Shown: positions 49,660-59,098 of the stretch, piece after piece
Numbering within the stretch: the stretch's first letter is position 1
Layout: every line of letters begins with the position of its first letter
NCBI GenBank assembly: GCA_003480725.1
Contig: QUJQ01000003.1
Coordinates: forward strand, 435,515-499,514
Source: Clostridiaceae bacterium AM27-36LB
GTDB lineage: Bacteria; Bacillota; Clostridia; Lachnospirales; Lachnospiraceae
DNA length: 64,000 nucleotides
Direction: 5' to 3'
The notes under the pieces: generated by a model
Databases searched by the model: none
Told to the model about the DNA's origin: nothing
The model's input: the letters and a program-made list of their open reading frames with translations, nothing else
Program-made: the position numbers and the translations under genes

Positions 49660-51132
49660 TTATGAACAGCCTAAAACCTTCTCCAACTCCTCTACCACAA
49701 TCCGCAATGCCTTGATCCGGGCATATTTTTTGTCTGTGGATTCCAGAATATGCCACGGAGCATAGACTGTGCTGGTCTTCTGGATCATCTCATTGACTGC
49801 GGTCTCGTACTGATCCCACTTGTCTCGGTTTCTCCAGTCTTCGTCCGTGATCTTCCACTGTTTTTCCGGTGTATTCTGGCGATCTGTAAAGCGGGCAAGC
49901 TGCGTTTCCTTATCAATCTGCACCCAGAATTTGATCAGCACAGCACCCCAATCCTGCAATTCCTTTTCGAATTCGTTGATCTCGTTGTACGCACGCATCC
50001 AGTCATTTTCACTGCAGAATCCCTCCAGCCGTTCCACCATCACCCGACCGTACCAGGTACGGTCAAAGATTGCAATATGCCCGGTCTTAGGAAGTCTTGT
50101 CCAGAATCTCCACAGATAATGTCTTGCCTTCTCATGAGGCTCCGGACTGGCAATTGGATACACTTCATATCCACGCGGATCCAAAGCACCGGTGATTCTC
50201 TTGATATTTCCTCCCTTGCCTGCTGCATCCCAGCCTTCATAGGCGATGATCACGGGAACTTTCTTGCGATACAGACGGTTATGCAGTTCTCCCAGCCGTG
50301 CCTGCAGCCGATCCAGTTCTTCCTTATAAGTATTGTCATCCAGTTCCTTATCAAGCGGGATCTCTGAAAGCTTCGGCATCTGCGTCATAGGAAATACATT
50401 CTGAAGAAGCGGCACCGCCAGTGCCTGATTGCTCAGTGCAATGTCGATCCCCTGAGTCAGATATTCCAGCACCTGCAGCTCTGTCCATTTTCTGGACTCC
50501 GCATCGATCATATACCAGGGTGCTGATGACAGACTGGTGTCTTTCATAAATGATAAATAAGCTTCCTGACATTTTTTATAATGTTTATGCTGCCATACAT
50601 CCCGTTTGCTGATCCGCCAGGAAGTATCTGCTTTTTTCTCCAGGACTTCCATCCGTTTTTCCTGCTCTTTTTCTGAAATATGCAGGAAGAATTTCATGAC
50701 CAGATATCCGTTATCTGTAAGCTGACGTTCAAATCTGCGAACACTTTCGATCCGGTCTGCATATGTCTTTTCCCTCAGATCACCAGAGAGCTTCTCCTGT
50801 ACAGTCTCATCCATCCAGCCTGAATCAAAAAATGCGAACTTTCCAGCTTCCGGAAGTCTCTTAAAATACCGGTAGAGAAATGGCTTTCTTTTTTCCTCTT
50901 CGGTCTTCTTTTCCAATGACTCCACATTGAAAAAGCGGGGATCTATGTTCTGGATCACACGGCCAATGCAGTTTCCTTTTCCTGCAGTTCCCCATCCTTC
51001 CATCAACACCAGAACCGGAAGCTTCTTCTCTTTGAGCAGCATCTGCTGACGAGCCAGCTTCTCCCGCGCCGTCTGCAGACGATCTTTCAGTTCTTCCGTT
51101 CCAGGACATTCTGTCGGTTCCCACATTTTCAT
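49660..51132 (-). CDS. Two-domain polyphosphate kinase 2 (polyphosphate:AMP phosphotransferase type)
   Basis: A 490-residue protein made of two PPK2 domains. Domain 1 (about 10-230) has Walker A MEGWGTAGKGN and FFDSGWMDE; domain 2 (about 265-485) has YEGWDAAGKGG, IFDRTWYGRV and the lid KFWVQIDKETQ. Domain 2 keeps the canonical catalytic motifs while domain 1 is less conserved. Two-domain PPK2 enzymes phosphorylate AMP to ADP using polyphosphate. It stands alone, 13 bp after an acyltransferase gene on the same strand. Confidence 0.88.
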   Translation of the reverse strand: MKMWEPTECPGTEELKDRLQTAREKLARQQMLLKEKKLPVLVLMEGWGTAGKGNCIGRVIQNIDPRFFNVESLEKKTEEEKRKPFLYRYFKRLPEAGKFAFFDSGWMDETVQEKLSGDLREKTYADRIESVRRFERQLTDNGYLVMKFFLHISEKEQEKRMEVLEKKADTSWRISKRDVWQHKHYKKCQEAYLSFMKDTSLSSAPWYMIDAESRKWTELQVLEYLTQGIDIALSNQALAVPLLQNVFPMTQMPKLSEIPLDKELDDNTYKEELDRLQARLGELHNRLYRKKVPVIIAYEGWDAAGKGGNIKRITGALDPRGYEVYPIASPEPHEKARHYLWRFWTRLPKTGHIAIFDRTWYGRVMVERLEGFCSENDWMRAYNEINEFEKELQDWGAVLIKFWVQIDKETQLARFTDRQNTPEKQWKITDEDWRNRDKWDQYETAVNEMIQKTSTVYAPWHILESTDKKYARIKALRIVVEELEKVLGCS

Positions 51133-51144
51133 TTTAATACCCCC

Positions 51145-52167
51145 TTACTCTTTTATTCTTTCACGTTGATCTATTTTCCATACCTGATCTTTTTCGCTTT
51201 TTCCAAACAGTAAGAATCTCAACGGTTTCACACAATCAATGATATAGATCAATGCCCCTGTGATCACACTCATAGCCACAAATGCTGCTGCCGTATATAA
51301 AAGCCCTTCTACGCTCCAGAACGCATATGCGGTCTTGTCCGGATTCAACACTGTCGCAAACTGATAATGAATCACATAGATCTCCAGTGTATAAGTACCA
51401 AGCTTTGAAAGCTTTCTCTTAAGCTCACAGGTTTTCCAGTCCAGTACCATACGGATCAGCCAGAAACAGCCCAGAAACGAAGCAGCCGTCTGCACTCCCA
51501 GCATCCCAATTCCGGTCACAGTCACCAGATCAAGCATCACGACCATCACCAGAAATACAACAGCGCAAAGTCCTGCGATCCACCTCTGCATGGAAGCCGG
51601 TGCATATGTTTCCACAAATTCCCGGTGTCTTCCCACAAAATATGCTACCGTATAATAAGGCAGATAAATGATCAGAATAGAAGGACTTAAAAATGTGACT
51701 CCAGCAAGATAAGACACTAATATCACACAGCAGCCTGTCAGCCAGACAGCCCAGAAGGCAATCTCTTTTTCCGTAACTGCCTCCAGAAGCTGTGCCGTAT
51801 AACACAGCACAGTAAACAAAAATAATGCCATCAGAAACCATAAGCCATAGTCCAGCTGAAACAGGACTGTACGTAATGCCTGGGGCACATATGTCATATG
51901 CTGCACCACCAGCCAGGAGAAGAACGGAAGCAGATAAGCCACTGCCCGTCTGCCGATCTTTTTTCTATATTGTTCCAGATTGGTAATCTTCTTTCCTGTT
52001 CCTGCCAGATACCCGCTGATCAGGAAAAACATTGGCATCTGAATGGATTTTATTACATCATAAAGGTACGGATCTGTCATATGATTGTGTACCTGCACAT
52101 GGCCGAACATGACCAGCAGGATCGCAATTCCTTTCAGACAATCCAGGGATTCATTTCTCTCTTTCAT
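51145..52167 (-). CDS. Membrane acyltransferase (acyltransferase 3 family)
   Basis: A 340-residue protein with about ten hydrophobic segments, starting ESLDCLKGIAILLVMFGHVQ with the catalytic-type His in FGHV and continuing MPMFFLISGYLAG, the hallmark of acyltransferase 3 (OafA/NodX-like). These enzymes O-acetylate or O-succinylate surface sugars at the membrane. It is one of three such genes in the glycan region; it follows no glycosyltransferase directly and precedes PPK2. Confidence 0.85.
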   Translation of the reverse strand: MKERNESLDCLKGIAILLVMFGHVQVHNHMTDPYLYDVIKSIQMPMFFLISGYLAGTGKKITNLEQYRKKIGRRAVAYLLPFFSWLVVQHMTYVPQALRTVLFQLDYGLWFLMALFLFTVLCYTAQLLEAVTEKEIAFWAVWLTGCCVILVSYLAGVTFLSPSILIIYLPYYTVAYFVGRHREFVETYAPASMQRWIAGLCAVVFLVMVVMLDLVTVTGIGMLGVQTAASFLGCFWLIRMVLDWKTCELKRKLSKLGTYTLEIYVIHYQFATVLNPDKTAYAFWSVEGLLYTAAAFVAMSVITGALIYIIDCVKPLRFLLFGKSEKDQVWKIDQRERIKE

Positions 52168-52213
52168 ACAATCTCCATTTACATATCATTCTGTTTTTAG
52201 TTTAGCACACCAA

Positions 52214-52242
52214 TTGTCACGGGGCAAGGAATGTGTTACACT
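52214..52242 (+). promoter_or_regulatory. Promoter of the CDP-glycerol transferase-like gene
   Basis: TTGTCA (52214-52219), 17-bp spacer, TACACT (52237-52242), 46 bp before the ATG. Confidence 0.55.
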
Positions 52243-52287
52243 GTAACCGCTTGTTGAGACCATACTTTCAAGAAATGGAGATTACCT

Positions 52288-53469
52288 ATGATAAACTTTT
52301 TACGACGTACCCCGTTATATCCTGTGCTGGCCGGTATCTATCCCCGCCTCCACAATTTCTATATCTGGCTGGTGTGGCAGATCTGCTATCTGCTGCCTGT
52401 GGATCAGCACAAAATCGTATTCAGTAATTTCAACGGCGGTGGATTTGGCGATAATGCCCGCTACATTGCGGAGGAATGCATCCGCAGGAAGATACCTTAT
52501 AAGATGTACTGGGTCTGCAGTAATCCTGCACTTCCTTTTCCAAAGGAACTGAACCTTGTTCCTCCGAACACAGCAGCTTTTGTATACCATATGGCAACTT
52601 CCGGTTGCTGGGTAGATACTACCAGAAAGCTCTACTATTTTAAGAAGAAAAAGAATCAGACCTACATCCACACCTGGCACGCAGGTCCTGGTCTTAAAAA
52701 GATCGAACGTGATGCTGGAAGCGGACTTACAGATAAGTATGTACGCTATGCGCAGCGTGATTCCAAAGCCATCGACCTTCTGTTATCCAACTGCCGCTTC
52801 TGGACCCAGTGCTTCCGCAGCTGCTTCTGGTATGACGGTCCGATCATGGAGAAAGGTCTTCCGAAAAATGACCTGTATTTTCAAGATCAGGAGCCACTCC
52901 GACGCATGATTCGGGAATATTATGGCCTTCCCATGGATGCAAAGATCGTGCTCTATGTGCCGACCTGGAGAGAAAACAGGAAATTACATGTGTATCATCT
53001 TGATTTTGAAAAATGTCTGGAAGCCTTCACCACTCGCTTCGGCGGTGACTGGTATATGCTGGTCCGCATGCATCCCAATGTAAATGCAGCGGATTTTGAT
53101 ATTCATTATACAGACCGTATCCTGAATGCATCTCCCTATCCCAACTCTCAGGAGCTTCTGGCTGCCGGTGATGTGGTCATCACCGACTACTCTTCCTGTG
53201 GCTTTGATTATATCCAGCTGGATCGCCCCTCTTTCCTGTATGCAGAGGATTACGATCAGATGAAGCGTGACAAAGGTTACTACTTGGAATTATCCGATCT
53301 ACCTACACCGATCGCATTTAACAATGCTCAGATGCTCAAAAATATTCTGGACTATTCAGAGGAAGAATATGAACAGAAACGAGAAGTGTTCATGCAGAAA
53401 ATGCAATATTATGATGATGGCCATGCCTCAGAGGCTGTTGTCGATTATATTCTGGAACATACGAAATGA
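52288..53469 (+). CDS. CDP-glycerol glycerophosphotransferase-family protein
   Basis: A 393-residue GT-B fold enzyme of the TagB/TagF family. Recognised by NFNGGGFGDNARYIAEE, the loop HTWHAGPGLKKI with the conserved His, LYVPTWRE, VRMHPNV with the second conserved His, and VITDYSSCGFDYIQLDRP. Relatives move glycerol phosphate or ribitol phosphate from a CDP donor to teichoic acid or a glycan. No polymer or linkage genes (tagA/tagO) are in the window. It is the only plus-strand gene between 49.1 and 63.1 kb, hence regulated apart from its neighbours. Confidence 0.87.
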   Translation: MINFLRRTPLYPVLAGIYPRLHNFYIWLVWQICYLLPVDQHKIVFSNFNGGGFGDNARYIAEECIRRKIPYKMYWVCSNPALPFPKELNLVPPNTAAFVYHMATSGCWVDTTRKLYYFKKKKNQTYIHTWHAGPGLKKIERDAGSGLTDKYVRYAQRDSKAIDLLLSNCRFWTQCFRSCFWYDGPIMEKGLPKNDLYFQDQEPLRRMIREYYGLPMDAKIVLYVPTWRENRKLHVYHLDFEKCLEAFTTRFGGDWYMLVRMHPNVNAADFDIHYTDRILNASPYPNSQELLAAGDVVITDYSSCGFDYIQLDRPSFLYAEDYDQMKRDKGYYLELSDLPTPIAFNNAQMLKNILDYSEEEYEQKREVFMQKMQYYDDGHASEAVVDYILEHTK

Positions 53470-53502
53470 TGGAAATCTTCAGACATCAAATTCTCCAATA
53501 TC

Positions 53503-53541
53503 AAAACCCCGGTATCCATCTGGATCACCGGGGTATTTTTT
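53503..53541 (+). terminator. Terminator between convergent genes
   Basis: ACCCCGGT/ACCGGGGT stem with an inner ATCC/GGAT pair and TTTTTT; the opposite strand has AAAAC after the arm, giving a weaker signal for the acyltransferase on the minus strand. Confidence 0.85.
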
Positions 53542-53559
53542 AATCATATTGAAATAACA

Positions 53560-54603
53560 TTATACATGCGTTATTGTTCTTCCATCCATTCTCTTTCTAT
53601 GGCATATTTTTCCAACAATCGTCAGCACTCCCATGCTTCCAAACACCATCAGCGCTTTTTGCAGCACTTCAGGCAGTCCCAGCACCATCGCTCCTGCCTG
53701 GATAAACATGTAGACAAACATATGAAGGCACAGAATCGGAAGCGTCTGCTGTCCAACCAGGCTGATCAGATGGGATACCTTTGGAAGCTTCACTTCCACC
53801 AGTGCACCCAGCATGAGGATCACGATGGATCCTGAGATTCCAACCAACAGATATGCCAGCATGCTGACACCATAGTTACCGCAGGATAAGTTCACACTGC
53901 CGCATACAAAGCCCAGCAGCAGAAATACATTAAAAGAACCGATCCACAACCGCTTATCCTGATCCAGCTTCTGTGCTCCGTCTCTCTGTCGGAATGCTTC
54001 GCCTGCTGCAAAGAAGCAGGAAAAATAAGGAACTGCTTCCAGACTCCAGGGCAATAAGAGAGGTGTGACATAATGCCAGATCACTGATGCCATGAGTCCT
54101 GCCATCAGCAACTGATACTTTCGTCTGCTCTTACTGATCAGTCCATACCAGGCATAGACTAGAAAAAGAGCTGTCAGAAACCACAATGGAGAATTCAGAA
54201 GATTCAAGAGCACTGGATTCTCTCCTGTATAGCTGCTCTGCCACATCTGATTCCGTGAATAGAGGATTCCTAGGAGAGACTGTATCTTCAGATCTCCTGG
54301 ATTGCCGCTCAGCACGGAATCCTTCAGATAAAAAAACAGCCATAGAAAAGCACTGGTTCCAAAGTATGGGATCAGAAGACGCTTTGCTTTTTTCCAGAGA
54401 AAAGCGCCATAACTCTCCCCTTCTTTTCTACGAAAAGTGTAGCCCGCCGCGAAGAAAAAGATGGGCATATAGAACATACCGCCATAATAGGTGAGGGCTC
54501 CCAGCGAGCAGCCTGCATGGACAGCCAGCACCACCAGAATTCCCATGGCTTTTCCAAAATCCAGCCATTCCAATCGTTTCTTTTGTTCTGCATTTCTACT
54601 CAT
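53560..54603 (-). CDS. Membrane acyltransferase (acyltransferase 3 family)
   Basis: A 347-residue multi-spanning protein beginning LEWLDFGKAMGILVVLAVHAG, with FYMPIFFFAAGYTFRRKEGES and later FLYSR-type loops; the family's His in AVHAG is present. It probably O-acylates surface glycan. Start is uncertain: ATG 54603 is used; GTG at 54606 lies at better distance from GAGGAG, and a GTG at 54633 would add ten residues. It is the last gene of the long minus-strand glycan run, 61 bp after the preceding acyltransferase. Confidence 0.82.
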   Translation of the reverse strand: MSRNAEQKKRLEWLDFGKAMGILVVLAVHAGCSLGALTYYGGMFYMPIFFFAAGYTFRRKEGESYGAFLWKKAKRLLIPYFGTSAFLWLFFYLKDSVLSGNPGDLKIQSLLGILYSRNQMWQSSYTGENPVLLNLLNSPLWFLTALFLVYAWYGLISKSRRKYQLLMAGLMASVIWHYVTPLLLPWSLEAVPYFSCFFAAGEAFRQRDGAQKLDQDKRLWIGSFNVFLLLGFVCGSVNLSCGNYGVSMLAYLLVGISGSIVILMLGALVEVKLPKVSHLISLVGQQTLPILCLHMFVYMFIQAGAMVLGLPEVLQKALMVFGSMGVLTIVGKICHRKRMDGRTITHV

Positions 54604-54664
54604 CACTGAAAGCAACTCCTCTTTCTTTTTCACCCATCTTACGCAGCAGGATCTGCAACAGAAC

Positions 54665-55804
54665 TTACTGCTTATCTAATAATGCTGTCAGCTTCCCACT
54701 CAAGGGCTCCACATACCGAACAGACAGTTCTGACAATCCCACGGTAATGACACTGATCAGTACCAGATCGATCAGACAAGTCAGATTATATCCAAGCAAA
54801 GGCTCCACAGTCAGCAAAAACCAGGATCCAAATGTGGCAATCACCAGAAAATGAATCAAGTACAGGGAATAGGAAATCCGTCCCATATACAAAAAAATCT
54901 TCTTTGATAAGAACCCCTGCACCGACTTCAGGTTTAACACTGCAAATACGAAGCAAAGCACGCCAAAGATATGATAATAATTCACGAATACGAAAGGAAG
55001 GATTCCCCACAGAGTTCCTTCGTAGCCAAAACCTGCAGACGGATAGCACATAAAATAAAGTCCCACTGCAAACATGAGCCAGTTTAAGATCCGGTTACCA
55101 CACAACCACTGCTTCCAATTCCAGTCCGTGCACATAAAGTCACACAGCACGTAACCAAGAAAAATACCAAGAAAATCTGTCCGCAACAATACAACCGCAA
55201 CAATCGCATACACGATCCAACGGAAACGTCTGCCACCGGTCAGCGCCGCCAGCGCATAGTCAATGTACGCTCCTAAAAACAGAATCTGCAGAGTCCACAG
55301 CACGCCATTATAATCATTCGTTCCAAACAGGAAACATCCGTACAAGGATTCTTTGAGCATGCTCAAAAATGATGGTGAAAAACTGTTAAATCCGGCAAAC
55401 CATTCTTCTGAACCTGCCAGTACCGCTGCAGCCGTATTCTGATAGAGTCCAAGCTTCATTGCCAGATAGATCAGGATATTGATCACCAGAACCGTCGGCA
55501 TCAGACGAAGATATCTCTTTTTCGCACTTGCAGCCAGTCTCTTTTTATCTCCGGTTATCATGAAACTTCTGCACAGCAGAAAGCCACTCAGGATCAGGAA
55601 CAGCCGAACCGCTGTATTTCCATTAAAAAATACATTCAGAGGGGATTTTCCGATGACAATATCTATCTTTCCCGGCAGATGACAGCTCGCCGGGTCATAA
55701 TGATACATTCCATAATAAAACGCATAGACGAAATGGGTCAGGAATACGGCCACACAGCCGATTCCTTTGAGCCCGTCTAAATATTCCAGTTTTTCCGTAC
55801 GCAC
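54665..55804 (-). CDS. Membrane acyltransferase (acyltransferase 3 family)
   Basis: A 379-residue protein with about ten transmembrane segments. Signatures are EYLDGLKGIGCVAVFLTHFV, FFNGNTAVRLFLILSGFLLCRSF and a C-terminal YSLYLIHFLVIATFGSWFL. The long frame to 55915 overlaps the preceding gene by more than 130 bp; GTG at 55804, where homology begins, leaves 28 bp overlap and has GGTGG nearby. One of three acyltransferases in the locus, so several positions of the glycan may be acylated. Confidence 0.83.
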   Translation of the reverse strand: MRTEKLEYLDGLKGIGCVAVFLTHFVYAFYYGMYHYDPASCHLPGKIDIVIGKSPLNVFFNGNTAVRLFLILSGFLLCRSFMITGDKKRLAASAKKRYLRLMPTVLVINILIYLAMKLGLYQNTAAAVLAGSEEWFAGFNSFSPSFLSMLKESLYGCFLFGTNDYNGVLWTLQILFLGAYIDYALAALTGGRRFRWIVYAIVAVVLLRTDFLGIFLGYVLCDFMCTDWNWKQWLCGNRILNWLMFAVGLYFMCYPSAGFGYEGTLWGILPFVFVNYYHIFGVLCFVFAVLNLKSVQGFLSKKIFLYMGRISYSLYLIHFLVIATFGSWFLLTVEPLLGYNLTCLIDLVLISVITVGLSELSVRYVEPLSGKLTALLDKQ

Positions 55805-56871
55805 AGATCCACCACCTTCGCTTCCTTCAGAAGCTTCACACCCAGATACATAAGTACCAGAAGCTGCAATACTGCAAATACCCACATAGGCATCATAGAC
55901 TCGCCATTCACGCACTCCTGATAACCGGCAAACGTTACGATCTGCAGTGCAGCCGCAAGAAGAAATTCCTTCGGCTCCACCAACACCAGAAGCACTGCCA
56001 GCACACAGAACAGATAACCGTAAGCCTGATCCATATAAGGCAAAAAATACCCGGCCGCCAGTCCAAAGAACAGAAGCAGACGAAGCACCGACAACATCTG
56101 GATCTCTGCCCCATTTCTTCTGGCAGATACATCTCCTGAAGTCTCATCCACTGTCTGGGTCAGTTTCCACTCGCCTTGGCAGAACACCCACACGCCAAGC
56201 AGCAGAATTCCCACTGCCACGAAGCAACCAACCGTTGCCACCGGATCAAAGAGCTGTCCCTGCATGGCTTCCCGGCCGACGATTTCATAGATGTTAGGCC
56301 AGTGAAAGGTCGTCAATGTATAACCGGCTCCGAACCAGGCATGAAAGCTATAGACAAATCTGGCTGTTCCGGTCACAAGCAGTACTGCCAGCTGTTCAAA
56401 ACGAAGTCCTTTGTTTTTCCACAAAACCATTGCCACAAGAGCAAGGCCTATATATTTGACATTCCACAGCAACAGTGCACCTGCCAGGATCGTGAACATC
56501 CACGTAGTTCCACTTTCCAGATAAAACAATGCACAGATACATATAAGTGCGCCGATACTGGCATTGCTTCCCATGATCGTCCCATCCATAACGATGGTCG
56601 GAAGGATCATCAGGATTCCATAGGCATAGAGTCCTCTTCTGACACGTCCGGTCATACGCTTCACCAGCACGCCTGCGCAGACTGCCAGATACCATTCTGC
56701 CATGAGCATCCGCATATCAGGCATCCCACTGTCCGGGAATGCGGTTCGAAGAGCGAATCCCACACCTGTGATACACACAGCAAGAAGCGCTTCCATAAAA
56801 TCAAATTTTACTTTCCCAACACAGAACTTCCGAAAGAGAAGTGTTCGCAGGAAATCATCAAAACCTGTCAT
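55777..56871 (-). CDS. Polytopic GT-C-like membrane protein
   Basis: A 364-residue protein with roughly ten hydrophobic segments. The loop GYTLTTFHWPNIYEIVGREA and YFLPYMDQAYGYLF parallel the adjacent upstream protein's KFPNIYQIIGNNFF and YFIPHMHERYLYLT, so the two are paralogues. The N-terminal Asp motif of GT-C enzymes is less clear here than in the neighbour. Function as a polyprenyl-sugar-dependent glycosyltransferase or its partner is inferred. It overlaps the neighbour by 4 bp. Confidence 0.65.
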   Translation of the reverse strand: MTGFDDFLRTLLFRKFCVGKVKFDFMEALLAVCITGVGFALRTAFPDSGMPDMRMLMAEWYLAVCAGVLVKRMTGRVRRGLYAYGILMILPTIVMDGTIMGSNASIGALICICALFYLESGTTWMFTILAGALLLWNVKYIGLALVAMVLWKNKGLRFEQLAVLLVTGTARFVYSFHAWFGAGYTLTTFHWPNIYEIVGREAMQGQLFDPVATVGCFVAVGILLLGVWVFCQGEWKLTQTVDETSGDVSARRNGAEIQMLSVLRLLLFFGLAAGYFLPYMDQAYGYLFCVLAVLLVLVEPKEFLLAAALQIVTFAGYQECVNGESMMPMWVFAVLQLLVLMYLGVKLLKEAKVVDLCVRKNWNI

Positions 56872-58118
56872 AATCCTGCCCTCCCTTCTGTCCGTTCACT
56901 CTCAATTCTGTCAGATTCCAAAGTTCCACCCTCCAGCACATTTGCCGGATCATGCAGATACCAGTAAATATCAAGACTGATCAGCACCAGCAGTGCCAGC
57001 TGGATAAATGCAAGTGCCCCATAAGACACCAGCGGTGCCTGCTTGGTCAGATACTGCCCATATCCCACCACAGTCAGGAAGGAGGCTGTCACAAACAGTG
57101 GGAATCTTCTGACATGGATCAAGGTATAGATCAGCAGAAATGCATCGGTCAGATACAGATACCGCTCATGCATATGCGGGATAAAATAGGTGGTCAGCAT
57201 TCCGAAGAACACTACCAGCAGGATCACAAACTCCTTCGTTATCCGAACCTTTTGATAGGCCATATAGCACATGACAAGCATAAGTATTCCCAGGATCAGA
57301 AGCATGCCTGCCTTCACATACTCATCCAGGAAGAAATTATTTCCAATGATCTGGTAAATATTCGGGAATTTGATGGATAAAGACCAACGGTCTTTGCCTC
57401 CCTGGAACGCATAGATTCCCAACAGTTCCATAAAGGGTCTTCCTGCCAGCCATGCCGGAAAGATTCCAACCAGATACATGATCGGGATCGTCACAAAATG
57501 CTTCAGATCCACTTTCCGCCGTACCCAGAGGATCACCAGGAACGGGAAGATAAACAGGGTCTGAAGTTTCACCGCAAAAGCAGCTCCATAGAACCACATA
57601 CCTGCCCATTTCTTATTTTTCATCAGACAGTTTACACATTCCAGGATCAACAATGTATAGATAATATCACACTGAGACCAGACTGCCGCATTGAGGATCA
57701 CCGTCGGAAGAAACAAGAATACACCATATGCCAGCATCCCCCGCTTCTTGCTTCCGGTACAGTCTGTCACCATATTTCCTATCAGACCTGCTCCCACAAA
57801 ATCAAGCATACAGCAAAAAGCTTTAAATGCTGTCATAGAATTGATGGGGAGAAGTGTGATCAGATACAGAAGATACATGACTGGAGGTGCATAATCATAG
57901 AAGTTCCCTGCCAGGGCTTTGAAGCCGCCAGCTCTTAACTCCTCAAGCCACAGGCTCCAATAGTCGGTCCAGTCCTGGGCCACAAAAGAACGGACGGCTG
58001 TGCGCACCCACACAGCCAGTACCGTAATCGCCGCCAGAAGCAATACGTCTGACACGTTCAGCTCCTGGCCGCCTAATTTCATTTTTTTATTTAGAAGGTT
58101 TCTCACAGACTGATCCAT
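56868..58118 (-). CDS. GT-C-type glycosyltransferase (mannosyltransferase-like)
   Basis: A 416-residue multi-spanning protein. The first outer loop holds AQDWTDYWSLWLEELR, an Asp-rich GT-C catalytic loop, and GNFYDYAPPVMYLLYL; then SQCDIIYTLLILE and YFIPHMHERYLYLT. The pattern resembles Gpi18-like or ArnT-like transferases using polyprenyl-phosphate sugars. The neighbouring GtrB-like gene (12 bp upstream) would supply such a donor. The last 25 residues are hydrophilic. Sugar and acceptor unknown. Confidence 0.75.
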   Translation of the reverse strand: MDQSVRNLLNKKMKLGGQELNVSDVLLLAAITVLAVWVRTAVRSFVAQDWTDYWSLWLEELRAGGFKALAGNFYDYAPPVMYLLYLITLLPINSMTAFKAFCCMLDFVGAGLIGNMVTDCTGSKKRGMLAYGVFLFLPTVILNAAVWSQCDIIYTLLILECVNCLMKNKKWAGMWFYGAAFAVKLQTLFIFPFLVILWVRRKVDLKHFVTIPIMYLVGIFPAWLAGRPFMELLGIYAFQGGKDRWSLSIKFPNIYQIIGNNFFLDEYVKAGMLLILGILMLVMCYMAYQKVRITKEFVILLVVFFGMLTTYFIPHMHERYLYLTDAFLLIYTLIHVRRFPLFVTASFLTVVGYGQYLTKQAPLVSYGALAFIQLALLVLISLDIYWYLHDPANVLEGGTLESDRIESERTEGRAGL

Positions 58119-58130
58119 GTAAAATCTCCC

Positions 58131-59087
58131 TTATCTCAAAACTTTTTCAATGATATATCTCGGACGCTCTTTGGTCTCCAGATAAATCTTGCCAATATAC
58201 TCTCCGATCACACCGATGGCCAGAAGCTGCAACCCTCCAATAGCCCAGATGGATACGATCAGGGATGTCCAGCCAATGCTTGTATTTCCAAGGAAATGCT
58301 GTACCAGGGAATAGATCAGCATCAGAATACTGCACATGAAGATCATAAAGCCCAGGAACACGATGAAACGAATCGGTTTGATGGACAGAGACGTAATACC
58401 ATCCACTGCCAGTGCCAGCATCTTCTTCAGCGGATATTTAGACTCTCCTGCCAGACGCTCATGTCTCTCATAAGTAACCACATCGGTCTTGAAGCCGATC
58501 ATTGGCACGATACCACGCAGGAACAGGTTGACTTCCTTGTAGTTTGCCAGTTCATTCAGGGCACGCTTGCTCATGAGACGATAATCTGCATGATTGAATA
58601 CCACTTCGCCGCCCATCAGATTGATGATCTTATAAAATCCTTCTGCAGTAAACCGTTTGAAGAAAGTATCGGTAGTTCTGGCACTGCGGACACCATAGAC
58701 AATGTCACAGCCCTCATAGTATTTCTCTACGAACTGATCGATCACATCAATATCATCCTGCAGGTCCGCATCCAGTGATATCACCATGTCTGCGTATTCC
58801 TTTGCAGTCATAAGTCCACCCAGCAATGCATTCTGATGTCCTCTGTTACGGGACAGCTTCACACCCTGATAGAGCGGATCCTGATCATGCAGCTCCTCGA
58901 TCATCTCCCAGGTACGGTCTTTGGAACCATCATTGACAAACATGATCTTGCTGTCACGGGAGATCATATTCCGATCCATCAGACTTTCCATTTTTTCCTT
59001 GAGACGTCTTGATGTCTCTGGAAGTACCTCCTGCTCGTTGTAGCAGGGAATGACAAGATACAAGATCTGATTCTTTTCTCTCTCCAT
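58131..59087 (-). CDS. GtrB-like polyprenyl-phosphate glycosyltransferase (GT2)
   Basis: A 318-residue GT2 protein: GT-A domain with YLVIPCYNEQEVLPE, the DxD-type region VISLDADLQDD, and DYRLMSKRALN, followed by two C-terminal transmembrane helices (about 230-255 and 265-295). This layout is that of GtrB/DPM-type enzymes that transfer a hexose to undecaprenyl phosphate on the inner face. The GT-C genes directly downstream are likely users of the product. Confidence 0.88.
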   Translation of the reverse strand: MEREKNQILYLVIPCYNEQEVLPETSRRLKEKMESLMDRNMISRDSKIMFVNDGSKDRTWEMIEELHDQDPLYQGVKLSRNRGHQNALLGGLMTAKEYADMVISLDADLQDDIDVIDQFVEKYYEGCDIVYGVRSARTTDTFFKRFTAEGFYKIINLMGGEVVFNHADYRLMSKRALNELANYKEVNLFLRGIVPMIGFKTDVVTYERHERLAGESKYPLKKMLALAVDGITSLSIKPIRFIVFLGFMIFMCSILMLIYSLVQHFLGNTSIGWTSLIVSIWAIGGLQLLAIGVIGEYIGKIYLETKERPRYIIEKVLR

Positions 59088-59098
59088 AATCCTCTTCC

